64,000 bases of DNA, taken from Qipengyuania sp. S6317L1. Its GTDB lineage: Bacteria > Pseudomonadota > Alphaproteobacteria > Sphingomonadales > Sphingomonadaceae. The notes beneath the pieces are model-generated. The model was given only the letters and a program-made list of their open reading frames with translations, searched no databases and was not told where the DNA came from. The translations under genes were made by a program, and so were the position numbers. Shown one piece after another: positions 45,120 through 54,765 of this stretch. Every line of letters begins with the position of its first letter. Position 1 is the first letter of the stretch. The stretch covers positions 310,001 through 374,000 of the forward strand of contig NZ_JALKAJ010000005.1 in assembly GCF_023015615.1 (NCBI RefSeq), read 5' to 3'.

Positions 45120-45334
45120 GGATGTGTGTTCTGCGCTTTCCCGGTGGCGGATTTGCCAATTTGGGCGACCTTAAAGGGAAACCGGCTCGCCAGTAAACGC
45201 AAAAGCTTAGTCTCCGGAGGCGCGCCGCACTCAAAACTGGTGGCGACGCGCACGCGCCCTCTTGGCATCTGCCCCCCTCGCGGATAAGGCCTTTTGCCAA
45301 GCATTTGACCTGCCAAGAAAGAGCCCGCGCAGCC

Positions 45335-46054
45335 ATGACACTTCCCCCCATCAAACGTGTTCTCCTCAAACTCTCGGGCGAGGTGCTGATGGGGAGCCAG
45401 GAATATGGCATTGACCCTGAATATGTCGCGCGCCTCGCCGAAGAGGTGAAGGCGGCAAAGGATAGCGGTATCGAGGTTTGTCTTGTTATTGGCGGGGGCA
45501 ATATCTTCCGCGGAATCGCGGGCGCTGCCAAGGGTCTTGATCGCACCACGGGCGATTACATGGGTATGCTGGCGACGGTTATGAACGCGCTCGCCATGCA
45601 GAACGCGCTGGAGCAACTGGGCGTGCAAACGCGGGTGCAGTCGGCAATCCCCATGTCCAGCGTATGCGAACCCTACATCCGGCGCCGTGCAGAGCGTCAC
45701 TTGCAAAAAGGCCGGATCGTGATCTTTGCCGCTGGCACTGGCAATCCGTTCTTCACCACCGATACGGGCGCTGCCCTTCGCGCAGCGGAGATGAATTGCG
45801 ATGCGCTGCTTAAAGGCACAAGCGTCGATGGCGTTTACGACAGCGATCCCAAGCATAACCCGGATGCGACCCGCTTTGACACGATCACTTACGATCAGGT
45901 TCTGGCCGACAATCTCAAGGTGATGGACGCAACTGCGGTTGCACTTTGCCGTGAGAACGCCATTCCGCTAGTGGTCTTTTCAATCCGCGAACGAGGCAAT
46001 GTTGCCAAAGTGCTCTCGGGCGAGGGCACTCAGACAATTGTACAAAAAGATTAG
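45335..46054 (+). CDS. pyrH: UMP kinase
   Basis: A 239-residue hexameric amino-acid-kinase-fold enzyme that phosphorylates UMP to UDP. Seen: [13 protein letters not shown] (phosphate-binding), [13 protein letters not shown], the [17 protein letters not shown] segment of the UMP and GTP site, and [15 protein letters not shown] 45335 is preferred because the family starts there; the longer frame adds ten residues. It begins pyrH-frr-uppS-cdsA-dxr-rseP-bamA, a conserved cluster, and is divergent from the RTX gene. Confidence 0.97.
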   Translation: MTLPPIKRVLLKLSGEVLMGSQEYGIDPEYVARLAEEVKAAKDSGIEVCLVIGGGNIFRGIAGAAKGLDRTTGDYMGMLATVMNALAMQNALEQLGVQTRVQSAIPMSSVCEPYIRRRAERHLQKGRIVIFAAGTGNPFFTTDTGAALRAAEMNCDALLKGTSVDGVYDSDPKHNPDATRFDTITYDQVLADNLKVMDATAVALCRENAIPLVVFSIRERGNVAKVLSGEGTQTIVQKD

Positions 46055-46065
46055 AAAGTTAGATC

Positions 46066-46623
46066 ATGCCGACATACGACAAATCTGACATCGAACGCCG
46101 CATGGCTGGCGCTGTTGAATCGCTCAAAGGCGACCTTTCGGGCCTTCGCACAGGCCGCGCCAACACCGCGCTGCTCGATCCTGTGGTGGCCGAGGTTTAC
46201 GGCGCGATGATGCCGCTTTCCCAAGTCGCAACCGTCTCTGCGCCAGAACCGCGGATGCTTTCCGTGCAGGTCTGGGACAAAAGCAATGTGAGCGCGGTGG
46301 AGAAAGGGATTTCCAAGGCGAACCTTGGCTTGAACCCGATGACCGACGGTCAAACGATCCGCCTGCCGATGCCCGACCTTACCGCGGACCGCCGCAAGGA
46401 TCTGGCGAAACTTGCCGGTGAGTATGGCGAGAAGGCCAAGGTTGCCGCGCGCAATGTGCGCCGCGACGGGATGGAAGGCCTCAAGGCTGACGAAAAGGCC
46501 AAGGAAATCTCCGAGGACGAGCGCAAGCGTTCGGAAGACGAGGTTCAGAAGCTAACCGATAAATATGTCGCTGAAATCGACGCAGCGGTTGAAAAGAAGG
46601 TTCAGGAAATCCTGACCCAATAA
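46066..46623 (+). CDS. frr: Ribosome recycling factor
   Basis: A 185-residue factor that splits post-termination ribosomes with EF-G. The long three-helix domain I is seen in IERRMAGAVESLKGDLSGLRTGRAN (in parts) and the C-terminal helices with VRRDGMEGLKADEKAKEISEDE. A small beta domain II (about 30-105) includes PLSQVATVSAPEPRML. It lies 11 nt after pyrH in the same operon. Confidence 0.98.
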   Translation: MPTYDKSDIERRMAGAVESLKGDLSGLRTGRANTALLDPVVAEVYGAMMPLSQVATVSAPEPRMLSVQVWDKSNVSAVEKGISKANLGLNPMTDGQTIRLPMPDLTADRRKDLAKLAGEYGEKAKVAARNVRRDGMEGLKADEKAKEISEDERKRSEDEVQKLTDKYVAEIDAAVEKKVQEILTQ

Positions 46624-46663
46624 TATTGCCCCTGCATAAGAGCGGGCGCGGGTCGAGAGAGAA

Positions 46664-47377
46664 ATGGGACACGGTTTGCAGAACGGCGACGGGAAAAACG
46701 GTGCCCAAAAAGGTGCAAGGCACGTCGCCATCATAATGGATGGCAATGGCCGCTGGGCGAAGAAGCGCGCCCTTCCGCGCGCCATCGGCCACCAGCGCGG
46801 GGTCGAGGCGGTGCGCCGCCTTGTCCGCGCGCTCGAACCGATGAACCTCGACTGCTTGACGCTTTACGCCTTCAGTTCGGAAAACTGGAAGCGTTCGGAG
46901 GACGAGGTTGATGACCTCATGAACCTCATGCGCAAGTTCATAAAGTCGGACTTGGCCGAGTTCGTCGCGAACGATGTGAAGCTCAAGATTATCGGCGATT
47001 GGCGTGGTCTTGCCCCCGATATTGTCGCGATGCTCGAGGATGCCCTCGCGCAGACCGCGAACGGCAAGCAGACGCTTGCAGTGGCGCTGAACTATGGCGC
47101 GCAAAACGAGATCGCGCGCGCGGCCGCAAAAGCAGGGTCGATTGGCGAGATCACGCCTGAAAGCATCGCAGCACATCTCGATACAGCGGACCTGCCGCCG
47201 CTCGACCTGTTGATCCGCACCAGCGGCGAGATCCGTTTGAGCAATTTCCTGCTGTGGCAATCGGCCTATGCGGAGATGCTTTTCGTCGATACGCTGTGGC
47301 CCGATTTCAAGCCCGAGCATTTGGCCAAGGCTCTGGAAGACTTTGCGCAAAGGGAGAGGCGCTTTGGAGGAAGATAG
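46664..47377 (+). CDS. uppS: Undecaprenyl diphosphate synthase (cis-prenyltransferase)
   Basis: A 237-residue enzyme that makes undecaprenyl diphosphate, the lipid carrier for peptidoglycan and surface glycans. The signature MDGNGRWA puts the catalytic Asp at residue 26; GHQRGVEAVR, LYAFSSENWKR and the C-terminal LLIRTSGEIRLSNFLLWQ are all present. An N-terminal tail of about 20 Gly/Lys-rich residues is extra. Its end overlaps the start of cdsA by 14 nt. Confidence 0.97.
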   Translation: MGHGLQNGDGKNGAQKGARHVAIIMDGNGRWAKKRALPRAIGHQRGVEAVRRLVRALEPMNLDCLTLYAFSSENWKRSEDEVDDLMNLMRKFIKSDLAEFVANDVKLKIIGDWRGLAPDIVAMLEDALAQTANGKQTLAVALNYGAQNEIARAAAKAGSIGEITPESIAAHLDTADLPPLDLLIRTSGEIRLSNFLLWQSAYAEMLFVDTLWPDFKPEHLAKALEDFAQRERRFGGR

Positions 47378-48140
47378 CGGCCCAATCGGCCAAGAGCCGG
47401 TCAAACAGGGTCCATCGGGCACGTCGGATCTGCTAGTTCGTTTTGTATCGGCGGTCGCGATGATCGGCCTTGTCGTGATCCCGCTCTGGCTGGGCGGCTG
47501 GTTCTGGATCGGTTTCGTAGTGCTTCTGGCTGGTCTTGTCCTGTGGGAATGGAACAAGCTCGTGCGGGCGTTTGAAGTGTCGCCCATCGCAGAGGTTTTG
47601 TGGCAGTTTGCCGGTACGATCTACGTCGGCGGCGCCGCAATTGCGATGATTGCCGCGCGCATCGGCTGGGGTTTCCTGTTCGGAGAGCCAGCGCAGGCGT
47701 ACAACCCGTGGGCGGTTCTGCTCGTCTATTTTGCGCCGATTGTCGCGGTTGATGTTGGCGCATATTTTTCGGGCCGTCTTATCGGCGGCCCGCGAATTGC
47801 CCCGTCGATCAGCCCTTCGAAAACCTGGGCGGGTCTTGCCGGCGGGGCGGTGGCCGCTGCAATCGTCAATCTGGTAGTCGGGGGCACAGGCTTTGGACAG
47901 GACGGAGCAACGGTCAGCTTCGTTCTTGGCACGATCGCAGGCGCGATTGCCGCGGGCATTCTGATCGCTGTCATTGCGCAAGCCGGCGACTTTTTCGAAA
48001 GCTGGATGAAACGGCGCGCCGGGGTCAAGGATTCGAGCAGTCTCATTCCCGGCCACGGCGGCGTTTTCGACCGGCTTGATGGATTCATTGCGGTGTTTTT
48101 TATTCTTTTCGTATTCACTCTCATTCAGGCGGCAATGTAG
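47364..48140 (+). CDS. cdsA: Phosphatidate cytidylyltransferase
   Basis: A 258-residue multi-pass inner-membrane enzyme that makes CDP-diacylglycerol, the precursor of all phospholipids including the PssA product. The signature is seen in SPSKTWAGLAGG and in GDFFESWMKRRAGVKDSSSL followed by IPGHGGVFDRLDG. About seven hydrophobic helices precede and surround it. No ATG or GTG fits. TTG 47364, 14 nt inside uppS and behind AGGGAGAGG, is the best start and implies coupling to uppS. Confidence 0.93.
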   Translation: MEEDSGPIGQEPVKQGPSGTSDLLVRFVSAVAMIGLVVIPLWLGGWFWIGFVVLLAGLVLWEWNKLVRAFEVSPIAEVLWQFAGTIYVGGAAIAMIAARIGWGFLFGEPAQAYNPWAVLLVYFAPIVAVDVGAYFSGRLIGGPRIAPSISPSKTWAGLAGGAVAAAIVNLVVGGTGFGQDGATVSFVLGTIAGAIAAGILIAVIAQAGDFFESWMKRRAGVKDSSSLIPGHGGVFDRLDGFIAVFFILFVFTLIQAAM

Positions 48141-48145
48141 CCCCT

Positions 48146-49309
48146 ATGACCCGTTCGATCACTCTTTTAGGCGCGACAGGCTCCATCGGGGCCTCGACGC
48201 TTGATCTCGTTCGGCGCAATCCGGACGATTGGCAGGTCGAGGCGCTGACCGCGAATTGCTCGGCCAAGGAGCTTGCGGCTCTGGCGCGTGAGTTTGGGGC
48301 CAAGCTTGCGGTTGTGGGCGATGAAAGCTGTCTTGCAGAATTGCGCGAGGCGCTCTCGGGAAGCGGTATCGAGGCAGCGGGCGGGGCGGACGCCCTGTGC
48401 GAGGCGGCCCGGCGCCCGGTGGATATGACGGTCGCGGCAATCGTTGGCTGTGCTGGCCTTGCGCCCACCATGGCAGCGGTGGAGCGTGGTGGCACGATTG
48501 CGCTTGCCAATAAAGAGGCGCTGGTATCAGCCGGCAGCGTGATGACCTTGGCAGTGGCGAAGCACGGCGCGACGCTGCTTCCCACCGACAGCGAGCATAA
48601 TGCGATTTTCCAATGCCTTGCGGGCGGCAAGATCGAGGATGTCGCGCGCATCACCCTGACCGCCAGCGGCGGCCCGTTTCGCACATGGGAGAGGTCCGCG
48701 ATTGAGGCGGCGACGCCTGAGCAGGCTGTGGCGCATCCCAACTGGTCGATGGGCGCCAAGATCAGCGTCGACAGCGCGACCATGATGAACAAGGGCCTCG
48801 AATATATCGAGGCGCATCACCTCTTCCCGGTCGGGCTCGATCGCTTGAAAATCGTAGTTCACCCGCAAAGCGTTATTCACTCCATGGTCGAATATCGCGA
48901 CCGCTCGACCTTGGCGCAGCTTGGGCCATCCGACATGCGCGTGCCGATTGCCTCATGCCTTGCCTGGCCTGCCCGGATGGAGACGCCTTTGGAGCCGCTG
49001 GACCTGGCGCGCATTGGTGAACTCACGTTTCAGGCCCCCGATGAAGAGCTTTTCCCCGCGACCCGAATTGCGCGCGAGGCGATAGAGGCGGGCGGGGCGG
49101 CCCCTGCAATTCTCAACGCTGCAAACGAGATCGCAGTCGAGGCGTTTCTGGCTGGTCACATTGGGTTCAGCCGCATTACGGCAGTAGCGGAAGAGACATT
49201 GGCGCGCTATGACGCGCCGCCGCCCGACAATTTGGAAAACATATTGGCGGTAGACAGCGAGGCGCGCAAACGCGCCCGCGAGGCTTTGGAGACCGCGCCC
49301 CTTGTTTGA
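48146..49309 (+). CDS. dxr: 1-deoxy-D-xylulose 5-phosphate reductoisomerase
   Basis: A 387-residue NADPH-dependent enzyme making MEP, the second step of the MEP isoprenoid pathway, which feeds IspB and UppS in this window. The N-terminal Rossmann region has LGATGSIGASTLDL. Substrate and metal motifs are seen in LANKEALVSAG, LPTDSEHNAIFQCL and ISVDSATMMNKGLEYIEAHHLF (in parts). ATG 48146 follows cdsA after 5 nt. The end overlaps the start of rseP by 8 nt. Confidence 0.97.
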   Translation: MTRSITLLGATGSIGASTLDLVRRNPDDWQVEALTANCSAKELAALAREFGAKLAVVGDESCLAELREALSGSGIEAAGGADALCEAARRPVDMTVAAIVGCAGLAPTMAAVERGGTIALANKEALVSAGSVMTLAVAKHGATLLPTDSEHNAIFQCLAGGKIEDVARITLTASGGPFRTWERSAIEAATPEQAVAHPNWSMGAKISVDSATMMNKGLEYIEAHHLFPVGLDRLKIVVHPQSVIHSMVEYRDRSTLAQLGPSDMRVPIASCLAWPARMETPLEPLDLARIGELTFQAPDEELFPATRIAREAIEAGGAAPAILNAANEIAVEAFLAGHIGFSRITAVAEETLARYDAPPPDNLENILAVDSEARKRAREALETAPLV

Positions 49310-50432
49310 ATCGCCCCCTTTCTGGATGTATTTCATCGGCTTCCTGCTCGTGCTGGGGCCGCTGGTAACGGTGCACGAACTTGGCCACTATCTCGTCGGG
49401 CGCTGGTTCGGCGTGAAGGCAGAGGCTTTTTCTGTCGGTTTCGGCAAAGAAATCGCGGGATGGACAGATAAGCAGGGCACGCGCTGGAAGCTTTCATGGT
49501 TGCCGCTTGGCGGATATGTCCAGTTCAAGGGCGATATGAACCCGGCGAGCATCCCCGATCCCAATTCGCGCGTGGACAGCAATGTTAATGACGGCAGCTT
49601 CCAGAACGCCGCATTGTGGAAACGCGCGCTCATCGTGGCTGCGGGTCCCGTGACCAACCTTATCGTGGCGGTGATGATTTTTGCCGCTTTCTTCGCGGTT
49701 TACGGCAATCCCACGATCGTAGGCGCTGAAGATTCGCGCACCATCGGCGAGTTTGGCGAGCAATCGGTCGCCCGCGAATCCGGGCTTCAGATCGGCGATA
49801 CCATCACCGAGATTGACGGCGAAGAGATGACCGATTTCGACGCGATCCGCACCGAAGTCATGCTCCATCCCGACCGCAATATGGTCATCACGGTGCTTCG
49901 CGATGGCAATGAGTTGGACATTCCGGTCACTACCGCCCGCGTTGAACAGGCGGACAGTTTTGGCAATGTGAGCGAAATCGGCCAATTGGGCGTTGCTCCC
50001 GCTGGCGGACGCTATGAATTTGAAGAGGTGGGCCTGCTCGCTTCTGTCCCTCTCGCGCTGGAACGGTGCTGGGACATCACCGAGATGATGATCACCGGGA
50101 TCAAGCAAATCGTCACCGGCGAACGCTCGATCAAGGAATTGGGCGGTCCGGTGAAAATCGCCAAATATTCCGGCGAGCAGATGAGTCTGGGCTTCCTCGC
50201 CTTCGTGAATTTCGCCGCCCTTATTTCGCTTAACTTGGCATTCATCAACTTCTTGCCAATCCCTGCGCTCGACGGTGGCCACTTGGCCTTCTACGCCGCC
50301 GAGGCGGTCCGCCGTAAGCCGGTCGGACCACAAGCGACCGAGTGGGCTTACCGCGCCGGCATCGCAGTGGTTCTGGTCTTCATGGTCGTGGTCACGGTGA
50401 ATGATGTGACCGGGCTGTTGCCATTGGGGTGA
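49302..50432 (+). CDS. rseP: Site-2 protease RseP/RasP family
   Basis: A 376-residue intramembrane zinc metalloprotease that cleaves anti-sigma factors and signal-peptide remnants. The HExxH motif is at residues 25-29 (VTVHELGHY) in the first membrane helix, and the second metal site LPIPALDGG is near the C-terminus. One PDZ domain is visible (about 140-215), where the E. coli protein has two. The start is TTG 49302, overlapping dxr; no better start is seen. It precedes bamA. Confidence 0.93.
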   Translation: MFESPPFWMYFIGFLLVLGPLVTVHELGHYLVGRWFGVKAEAFSVGFGKEIAGWTDKQGTRWKLSWLPLGGYVQFKGDMNPASIPDPNSRVDSNVNDGSFQNAALWKRALIVAAGPVTNLIVAVMIFAAFFAVYGNPTIVGAEDSRTIGEFGEQSVARESGLQIGDTITEIDGEEMTDFDAIRTEVMLHPDRNMVITVLRDGNELDIPVTTARVEQADSFGNVSEIGQLGVAPAGGRYEFEEVGLLASVPLALERCWDITEMMITGIKQIVTGERSIKELGGPVKIAKYSGEQMSLGFLAFVNFAALISLNLAFINFLPIPALDGGHLAFYAAEAVRRKPVGPQATEWAYRAGIAVVLVFMVVVTVNDVTGLLPLG

Positions 50433-50680
50433 TTTGAGGCCTTGCTTGAGCGCGAGGCTTGGTTAGAGGAGCGATTTGCCGGAGAAAGCGAACGGGTCGC
50501 CTGTTATTGGCCGGTCATAGTGCGTTTACTCCGCTTGACCCGTGTAAGGCGCATCGGGCAAAGGCGAATGACACGTTCTTGGGGGATGCAAGGTCCGCGT
50601 GGAGGCAATGTCTCCGGGCTGCGCTTGAAAAACACATCGGGGCGATGGTTTAGGTACGGATTGGACGGGATAGAACATCC

Positions 50681-53464
50681 ATGAATCTTAGTGAGCAAGC
50701 AGGCGTTGGTCTTGCGTCTTTGAATAATGCCAAGGCAAAAAACGCTGTGGGCCGCTTTAGTCTTGCGCTCGGCAGTGCAACGATGCTGGCCGGTGTGCCG
50801 GTCGGCGCTTATGCGCAAGAGCAAGACGGGGCGCAGGGCGATGCCGCCACACCTGCAAGCCAAGCCTCGCAGGCTTCGGCACCCGCTCCCGCTCCGGCGA
50901 CCAATACGATCCGTTCGATCAGCGTCGTGGGCGCAGAGCGTCTCGAGCCGACCACGATCCTCTCTTACATCCGGCTTCGCGTGGGCCAGGAATACACCTC
51001 GGCAGCCGCTGACGAAGCGTTGAAGGACCTTGGTGCAACCGAACTTTTCGCCAATTTCTCGATCCGCAATGATGCCGGCAATGTCGTCATCAATGTGACC
51101 GAGAACCCCGTGATCAACCGGATCGTGCTTGAGGGTAACGACCGGATCGATAACGACAAGATCCTGCCTGAAATCCGCCTTGCACCGCGCCAGATTTTTA
51201 CCCGGTCGAAAGTGCGCGCAGACGTTGCGCGGATTATCGAACTCTACAAGCGTCAGGGCCGGTTTGCTGCCACGGTTGAACCACAAATGGTTCAGCTCCC
51301 GCAAAACCGCGTCGATATCGTTTTCGAGATCGAAGAAGGTCCCAAGTCCAAGGTTCGCCAGATCAACATCATCGGGAACGAGGTTTTCTCCGATGGCGAT
51401 TTGCGCAGCGAGATGGTGACGAAGCAATCGCGCTTCTTCCGCTTCTTCAGCTCCAACACCAGCTATGACCCGGACCGGCTCGCCTTCGACCAGCAGAAGC
51501 TGCGTCAGTTCTATCTGACCAATGGCTATGCCGACTTCCGTGTTGTTTCTGCGGTCGCCGAGCTTACGCCTGATCAACGCGACTTTATCATCACCTATGT
51601 GGTCGAAGAGGGCGAACGATACAATTTTGGCGAGGTCGAAGTTGAAAGCCAGCTGCGCGATTTTGACAGCGAAACGCTTCAATCCGGGCTCGCGATCCAG
51701 AGCGGCGATTTCTACGACGCGAAGAAGGTCGAAGACACCGTTGAATCGCTGACAGAGCTTGCAGGCCGCTTCGGCTACGCTTTTGCGGACGTACAGCCGC
51801 GCTTCAACCGCAACCCCGATGACCTGACGATGGATATCAACTTCATCCTGCGTCAGGCCCCGCGCGTCTATGTCGAGCGCGTCGATATCAACGGCAACAC
51901 GTTGAGCCAGGACAAGGTTATCCGCCGTGAGTTCCGCCTGTCTGAAGGGGACGCCTTCAGCTCGATCGGGGTTCAACGGACCACGGCGCGGATCAATTCG
52001 CTTGGCTATTATCAGGAAAACTTCGAGGTATCGCAGGTCGAAGGCTCAGCCCCCGACCGGATCGTGCTCGAAGCGAACGTCGAAGAACAACCCACCGGCG
52101 AGCTTCAGTTCTCCGCAGGTTTCTCTTCAATCGAGCGGTTCATTCTTGCCGGCTCCATCCGTCAGCGTAACTTCCGCGGTCGCGGGCAGACTGTGGGCCT
52201 CTCGCTCAACCTTTCGCAATTCTCGCGTTCGGCGCAGTTGAGCTTTACCGAGCCTTACCTGTTCGACCGCAACATTTCGGCTGGCGCTGATATTTACCGC
52301 CGCGATTTCAACAGCTTCAACCGCTTTGATCGCACCCGCGAGAACACCTTTGAACAGTCGACCACCGGCGGTTCGGTGCGTGTTGGTGTGCCGCTGACCG
52401 AATTCATGTCGCTCGTTGGCAGCTACACGCTCAACTATGACGAGGTGAGCCTCGATGAGACACAGTTCTTCACCGACAACGATGGTGACGGCATTCGCGG
52501 TAACAGCCCCGATGATACCTGCGACACTTTCCGTTCGGGCCGGTTCCTGTGCGATCAGCTTGGCAACCGTTTGAGCTCGATCGCCGGGCTCAGCCTTAAC
52601 TACAACACTCTTAACAACGGTTTCCGTCCGACCCGCGGTCGCCTGATCTCGCTCAGCACCGAATTTGCAGGGCTGGGCGGCGATGTGCGCTATCTTCGTT
52701 TCCGCGGGAAGGCGCAGCAATTCTGGAATGTGTTCAATTCCGGATTCATCTTCTCGCTTTCGCTTGAAGGCGGCACGATCCATCCGCTGCGCGAGCGCCC
52801 CGGCGCTGGCGTTGACGATATTTTCCTGACCGACCGGTTCTTCCTGGGTGAGCCACAATTCCGCGGCTTTGATATTCGCGGCGTTGGTCCGCGCGTGCTC
52901 AGGCAGGGTGCGCTTGCGGATCCAAGCGCGCCTCTTGGCTCTAACTTTGCGTTGCTCGATGATGATGGCAACATTCTCTTCAACGAGGAGCGTGATCAGA
53001 ACCGCGATGATGCCCTGGGCGGTCGTCACTATTATCTGGGTCGTGCCGAGATTGAAATTCCGCTTGGAACCGGCGCGCGCGAACTGGGTCTTCGTCCTTC
53101 GATCTGGATGGATGTCGGCGCGCTTTGGAATATTGAGACGCCCGTTCTCAACTCCACCGATCTTTTCTCCGAACGCGTCGAGACGATTGTCACCGACACC
53201 GACGGCAATGAACAGACGGTTGTCTCCTATGAGATCACCGAAAACCCGATTGCAGCAGATGGTGTGACACCCAACACGCCAAGCTCTGCCAATATTCGCG
53301 AGATTTTCGTCGGCGATTCGTCGAGCCCTCGCATCACCGCCGGGATCGGGGTGAACTGGAATTCTCCCTTCGGCCCGTTCCGCATCGACGTCGCTCAGAC
53401 CATTCGTAAGGTCGAGGGCGACGATGACAAGCAAATCACGTTTAACGTAGGAACCCAATTCTGA
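50681..53464 (+). CDS. bamA: Outer-membrane assembly factor BamA
   Basis: A 927-residue Omp85 protein, the core of the BAM complex that inserts beta-barrels into the outer membrane. A signal peptide (about 1-46, ending GAYAQ) is followed by a short Ala/Pro-rich spacer. Five POTRA domains follow (about 80-430), then a 16-strand barrel ending in Phe (NVGTQF). The loop near residues 605-630 has an Asp-rich DNDGDGIRGN stretch and two Cys. The N-terminus is longer than usual. It is separated from rseP by 248 nt and overlaps the Skp gene by one nucleotide. Confidence 0.97.
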   Translation: MNLSEQAGVGLASLNNAKAKNAVGRFSLALGSATMLAGVPVGAYAQEQDGAQGDAATPASQASQASAPAPAPATNTIRSISVVGAERLEPTTILSYIRLRVGQEYTSAAADEALKDLGATELFANFSIRNDAGNVVINVTENPVINRIVLEGNDRIDNDKILPEIRLAPRQIFTRSKVRADVARIIELYKRQGRFAATVEPQMVQLPQNRVDIVFEIEEGPKSKVRQINIIGNEVFSDGDLRSEMVTKQSRFFRFFSSNTSYDPDRLAFDQQKLRQFYLTNGYADFRVVSAVAELTPDQRDFIITYVVEEGERYNFGEVEVESQLRDFDSETLQSGLAIQSGDFYDAKKVEDTVESLTELAGRFGYAFADVQPRFNRNPDDLTMDINFILRQAPRVYVERVDINGNTLSQDKVIRREFRLSEGDAFSSIGVQRTTARINSLGYYQENFEVSQVEGSAPDRIVLEANVEEQPTGELQFSAGFSSIERFILAGSIRQRNFRGRGQTVGLSLNLSQFSRSAQLSFTEPYLFDRNISAGADIYRRDFNSFNRFDRTRENTFEQSTTGGSVRVGVPLTEFMSLVGSYTLNYDEVSLDETQFFTDNDGDGIRGNSPDDTCDTFRSGRFLCDQLGNRLSSIAGLSLNYNTLNNGFRPTRGRLISLSTEFAGLGGDVRYLRFRGKAQQFWNVFNSGFIFSLSLEGGTIHPLRERPGAGVDDIFLTDRFFLGEPQFRGFDIRGVGPRVLRQGALADPSAPLGSNFALLDDDGNILFNEERDQNRDDALGGRHYYLGRAEIEIPLGTGARELGLRPSIWMDVGALWNIETPVLNSTDLFSERVETIVTDTDGNEQTVVSYEITENPIAADGVTPNTPSSANIREIFVGDSSSPRITAGIGVNWNSPFGPFRIDVAQTIRKVEGDDDKQITFNVGTQF

Positions 53465-54150
53465 TGAAACGCTTTATCAAAACCCTCGGCGCAGCAGGTC
53501 TTGCTGCTGGCGCACTTATCGCTGCAACACCGGCTGCCGCTCAGGTCCAGGGCCAGATGGCAACCGCAGATATCAGCCGCGCAATTCTTGGCACCACCGC
53601 TCTGCAAACCGCATACAACCAGGTCGGCACCACCTATGCAGCGCAGATCGAGCAGCGCGCGACCAAGCAGCAGCAGTTGACGCAATTGCTTCAGCCGTTT
53701 GATTCCAATGGCGACGGCCAGCTTGCCGAAAGCGAGCTTGCAGGCGTTCAGCAATCGCCAAGCTTCAGCCAAATTCAAACGCTTGAGCAAGAAATCGCCG
53801 GTCTCAACAATCAGGTGAATGCTGCGCGTGTGTACGCTGTCGAGCAAATCTTTGCGCAATATCCAGCCGCACTGACCGAAGTGGCGCAGGCGCAAAATGT
53901 TGCGATCGTGTTCCAACCCGATATGCTGCAATACGCAGCGCAGGGCGCAGACATCACCGGCGCGATTACGACGTCGCTGAATGCGAAAGTGCCATCGGTT
54001 GAGATCGTTCCACCAGCGAACTATCGTCCCAACCAGAACGCAGCGCAGATCTTCCAGGAAATCCAGCAAACGCTGCTTCGTGCGCAGATCATTCAGCAAC
54101 AGCAGGCTGCGCAGCAAGGCCAGCAGCAAGCAGCGCCTGCGGGCCGCTAA
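53464..54150 (+). CDS. Skp/OmpH-family periplasmic chaperone with an EF-hand loop
   Basis: A 228-residue exported chaperone that escorts unfolded outer-membrane proteins to BAM. The signal peptide (about 1-26, ending PAAAQ) is followed by the Skp start VQGQMATADISRAI, a helical tentacle region, and a C-terminal strand-helix with QNVAIVFQPDML. Unusually, residues 80-91 spell DSNGDGQLAESE, a complete EF-hand calcium loop. The C-terminus is Gln-rich. It directly follows bamA (TGATG overlap) and is followed by fabZ; lpxD is missing between them. Confidence 0.9.
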   Translation: MKRFIKTLGAAGLAAGALIAATPAAAQVQGQMATADISRAILGTTALQTAYNQVGTTYAAQIEQRATKQQQLTQLLQPFDSNGDGQLAESELAGVQQSPSFSQIQTLEQEIAGLNNQVNAARVYAVEQIFAQYPAALTEVAQAQNVAIVFQPDMLQYAAQGADITGAITTSLNAKVPSVEIVPPANYRPNQNAAQIFQEIQQTLLRAQIIQQQQAAQQGQQQAAPAGR

Positions 54151-54178
54151 GGCGCAATCGGGCAGATAGGGGCAAGGC

Positions 54179-54658
54179 ATGAGTGAGAGTGAAAAACCGT
54201 CGCAGCCGATCACCGACTACGACATTCACAAGATCCTGAAGGCCTTGCCGCACCGCTATCCGCTTTTGCTGGTGGATCGGGTGCGCGAAATTCACCTGAA
54301 CGAGCGCATCCACGCGGTAAAAGCCGTCAGCATGAATGAGGAGTTCTTTCAGGGGCATTTCCCCGGGGCTCCCATCATGCCGGGCGTGCTTCAGATCGAG
54401 GCGCTTGCCCAAGCGGCTGCCATCCTCGGGATTGAGACGCTTGAACTGGCAGGAACGGGCAAGCTGGTCTTGTTCATGGGCATTGATAGCGCGAAATTCC
54501 GTGCGCCTGTGACACCGGGATGCCTGCTTGACCTCAAGGTCGAGTTTTTGCAGGCGCGCCGTACGATCTACAAGTTCAAGGGCGAGGCGAGCGTCGAGGG
54601 CAAAGTCACCTGCCAGACCGAGTTCACCGCGATGATCGCCGATCCGCCCGAAGGGTAA
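54179..54658 (+). CDS. fabZ: 3-hydroxyacyl-ACP dehydratase FabZ
   Basis: A 159-residue hot-dog-fold dehydratase of fatty acid elongation. Seen: [13 protein letters not shown], the catalytic His in [11 protein letters not shown] and Glu in [11 protein letters not shown], and [16 protein letters not shown]. In most Gram-negative bacteria it sits among lpxD, lpxA and lpxB; here it directly follows the Skp gene and is followed by rpmE. The enzyme serves phospholipid and possibly sphingolipid acyl chains. Confidence 0.96.
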   Translation: MSESEKPSQPITDYDIHKILKALPHRYPLLLVDRVREIHLNERIHAVKAVSMNEEFFQGHFPGAPIMPGVLQIEALAQAAAILGIETLELAGTGKLVLFMGIDSAKFRAPVTPGCLLDLKVEFLQARRTIYKFKGEASVEGKVTCQTEFTAMIADPPEG

Positions 54659-54765
54659 TCTGACAACTCAGCTTGCAATTTTCTCGCGCGGCGTTAAGAG
54701 CGCCACTTTCCAGTTTTATAGCACCCCCGGTCGGTACCGGGGAAAGCTCTCGAAGGACAAAGACG

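Noticed and set aside
50504-51976. Minus-strand frame of 490 codons
   Set aside because: Antisense of bamA and its leader; no domain and no start signal.
52127-53458. Minus-strand frame of 443 codons
   Set aside because: Antisense of the BamA barrel; open only because of high GC.
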